DNA of 6,554 nucleotides, taken from the NCBI GenBank assembly GCA_026390535.1, contig JAPLFT010000112.1, forward strand, positions 1 to 6,554. The letters run 5' to 3'. A program made the position numbers and the translations under genes. The notes under the pieces are model-generated. The model was not told the DNA's origin, made no database searches, and saw only the letters and a program-made list of their open reading frames with translations. Source of the stretch: Pseudomonadota bacterium (GTDB taxonomy: Bacteria > Bdellovibrionota > JAFGOL01). Positions within the stretch are counted from its first letter, which is position 1; each line of letters opens with the position of its first letter. Below are positions 5,388 through 6,554 of this stretch, in pieces.

Positions 5388-6495
5388 ATGTTTGTAAAAG
5401 TCCAATCTTATACCCAGAGTTATTTTGCGTCCTGTGCCGTGGGATTGGAAGATGTGCTTTCCAAGGAAATCCAGTCGTCAGGCGGTAAAATGGTCACGCT
5501 GGAAAGAGGTGGAGTGGAATTCAAAGGAGCAGAAATAATCGCCATAAAAGCCATACTATACTCCAGAACAGCAAGCAGGGTTTATAAAAAACTATATTCC
5601 AGCCCTATAGAAACAGAGAAAAATATTTATGAGATGTCTAAAAATATTCCATGGGACTCTATTTTTGATCTGAAACAGACTTTTAAGATACGAACTCTGA
5701 CAGGATACGGACTGCAGACTATTTATCCCGATGCCTTTAAGAACAGCATCTATCTTAGTCAGATGGCAAAAGACGGCATCGTGGATTTTTTCAGGAATAA
5801 ATTTAAGGATAGACCGAATGTGGATACGGAAAAAGCCGAGGTTAACATACTGTTGAGGGTTGTCGCCACCGGCGGGACTACACAGTATGGTAAAGACACA
5901 ATACCCGCGAGGATACCAAGATCTGCCACAGCTTCTGTGTATTTGGATCTTTGCGGAACACCTCTTCATCAACGAGGCTATAGGATAAATCAGGGAGAAG
6001 CTCCGGTTAAGGAAAACATGGCCGCCGGCATAATTAAACTTATGGAATGGGATCATGAAAAAGAAGTTTTTATAGACAGCATGTGCGGTTCAGGCACGTT
6101 CCTTATAGAGGCCGCTCTTATAAAGACCGATATCCCTCCAAGTTTTATGAAGATATTAAAGTTTGCAAGGAGTCCTGAATATAGATACTGGGATTTTTTG
6201 GGATTAAAATTATTTAAAACAGATAGATTCGATCACATTAAAATGGGATACGGACAAAAAAGGCGTAATATTCTGCAATCCTCCGTACGGAGAAAGACTT
6301 GGTGATATGGAAAAACTCCATACAATGTACAAAAATTACGGCGACAATCTCAAAAATAATTTCAAGGGATTCAAGGCTTACATATTAACCGGTAGTCCCG
6401 ACCTTAAAAAAAGCATTTCGCTTCAACCATCAAGGAGGATCCCGATCTTCAACGGCCCCATCGAATGCCGGTTATTAAAGTATGATCTGTACTGA
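5388..6495 (+). pseudogene. rlmL: THUMP-domain 23S rRNA (guanine-N2) methyltransferase, RlmL/YpsC family, disrupted by a core deletion and frameshift
   Basis: Members of this family methylate G2445-type positions of 23S rRNA using S-adenosylmethionine. The first frame runs from 5388 to a stop at 6303-6305. It shows the N-terminal SYFASCAVGLEDVLSKEI (residues 12-29), a THUMP region (about 45-160), CGTPLHQRGYR (189-199), QGEAPVKENMAA and SAM motif I DSMCGSGTFLIEAAL (230-244). The second frame, open from 6208 to 6495, carries GVIFCNPPYGERLG, whose catalytic NPPY starts at 6277, and the family C-terminus YILTG, SRRIPIFNG and IECRLLKY. Only about 59 codons lie between GSGT and NPPY against about 100 in relatives. 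The SDID acidic motif and the following helix (NA..AG) are therefore absent, and the frame moves by +1. An apparent insert of about 20 residues lies at 5862-5924. ATG 5388 is preferred to TTG 5367, though neither has a good ribosome-binding site. It is either a recent pseudogene or an assembly fault; no RlmK module is attached. Confidence 0.85.
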
Positions 6496-6554
6496 TGTTG
6501 AACTGGATTAGGAGTTTAATCGTGTAAGATCCACCGTCAGTTTCCTATTAAGGA

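Noticed and set aside
5592..6056. 154-codon minus-strand frame opposite the methyltransferase
   Set aside because: The opposite strand carries unmistakable THUMP/RlmL motifs throughout; the antisense translation shows no recognisable domain.
6255..6263. A-run (CAAAAAAGG) in the methyltransferase as a programmed frameshift site
   Set aside because: The change needed is +1 (or -2), not the -1 slip favoured on A6G. About 40 core residues are also missing, so recoding would not restore an active enzyme.
6496..6554. Start of another gene at the right edge
   Set aside because: The only ATG frame here ends after ten codons; a terminal AAGGA may be a ribosome-binding site, but no coding sequence is visible.

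Overview
The window looks like a chromosomal stretch from an AT-rich, Gram-negative-type bacterium. This rests on a lipoprotein with a classic lipobox, a periplasmic-sensor-type membrane protein, and the start of a bacterial enhancer-binding protein (sigma-54 activator) of the PspF/NtrC class. I cannot name the phylum from the sequence alone. No transposase, integrase, tRNA, rRNA, CRISPR array or phage gene is visible, and most of the window reads as ordinary chromosome.

Layout, left to right. At the left edge (1-133, minus) is the N-terminal end of a sigma-54 activator AAA+ domain, cut by the window boundary. An AT-rich gap (134-343) follows, holding a near-perfect 11-bp-arm palindrome and a 12-bp direct repeat. 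Next, on the minus strand, come cobO (344-880, corrinoid adenosyltransferase) and valS (877-3513, valyl-tRNA synthetase). They overlap by 4 nt in an ATGA arrangement, so valS is transcribed first and cobO follows in the same mRNA. A 127-bp divergent promoter region separates valS from a small plus-strand lipoprotein gene (3641-4081). That gene converges, with a 3-nt gap, on a minus-strand membrane sensor (4085-5338) that carries a PAS domain but no kinase, cyclase or other output domain. Its start faces a plus-strand THUMP-type 23S rRNA methyltransferase (rlmL/ypsC family, 5388-6495) across a 49-bp divergent promoter region. The methyltransferase is broken: about 40 codons of the catalytic core are missing and the reading frame shifts, although both flanks are well conserved. 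The last 59 bases hold no recognisable gene; they end in an AAGGA that might be the ribosome-binding site of a gene beyond the edge.

How the genes work together: valS and cobO are probably one transcription unit, but no metabolic link is apparent and no other cobalamin gene is visible. The lipoprotein, the sensor and the methyltransferase each appear to be expressed from their own promoters. I did not find a clearly new multi-gene system. The items most worth a second look are the outputless PAS sensor, the disrupted methyltransferase with an apparent family-atypical insert, the repeats in the cobO-activator gap, and the lipoprotein domain.
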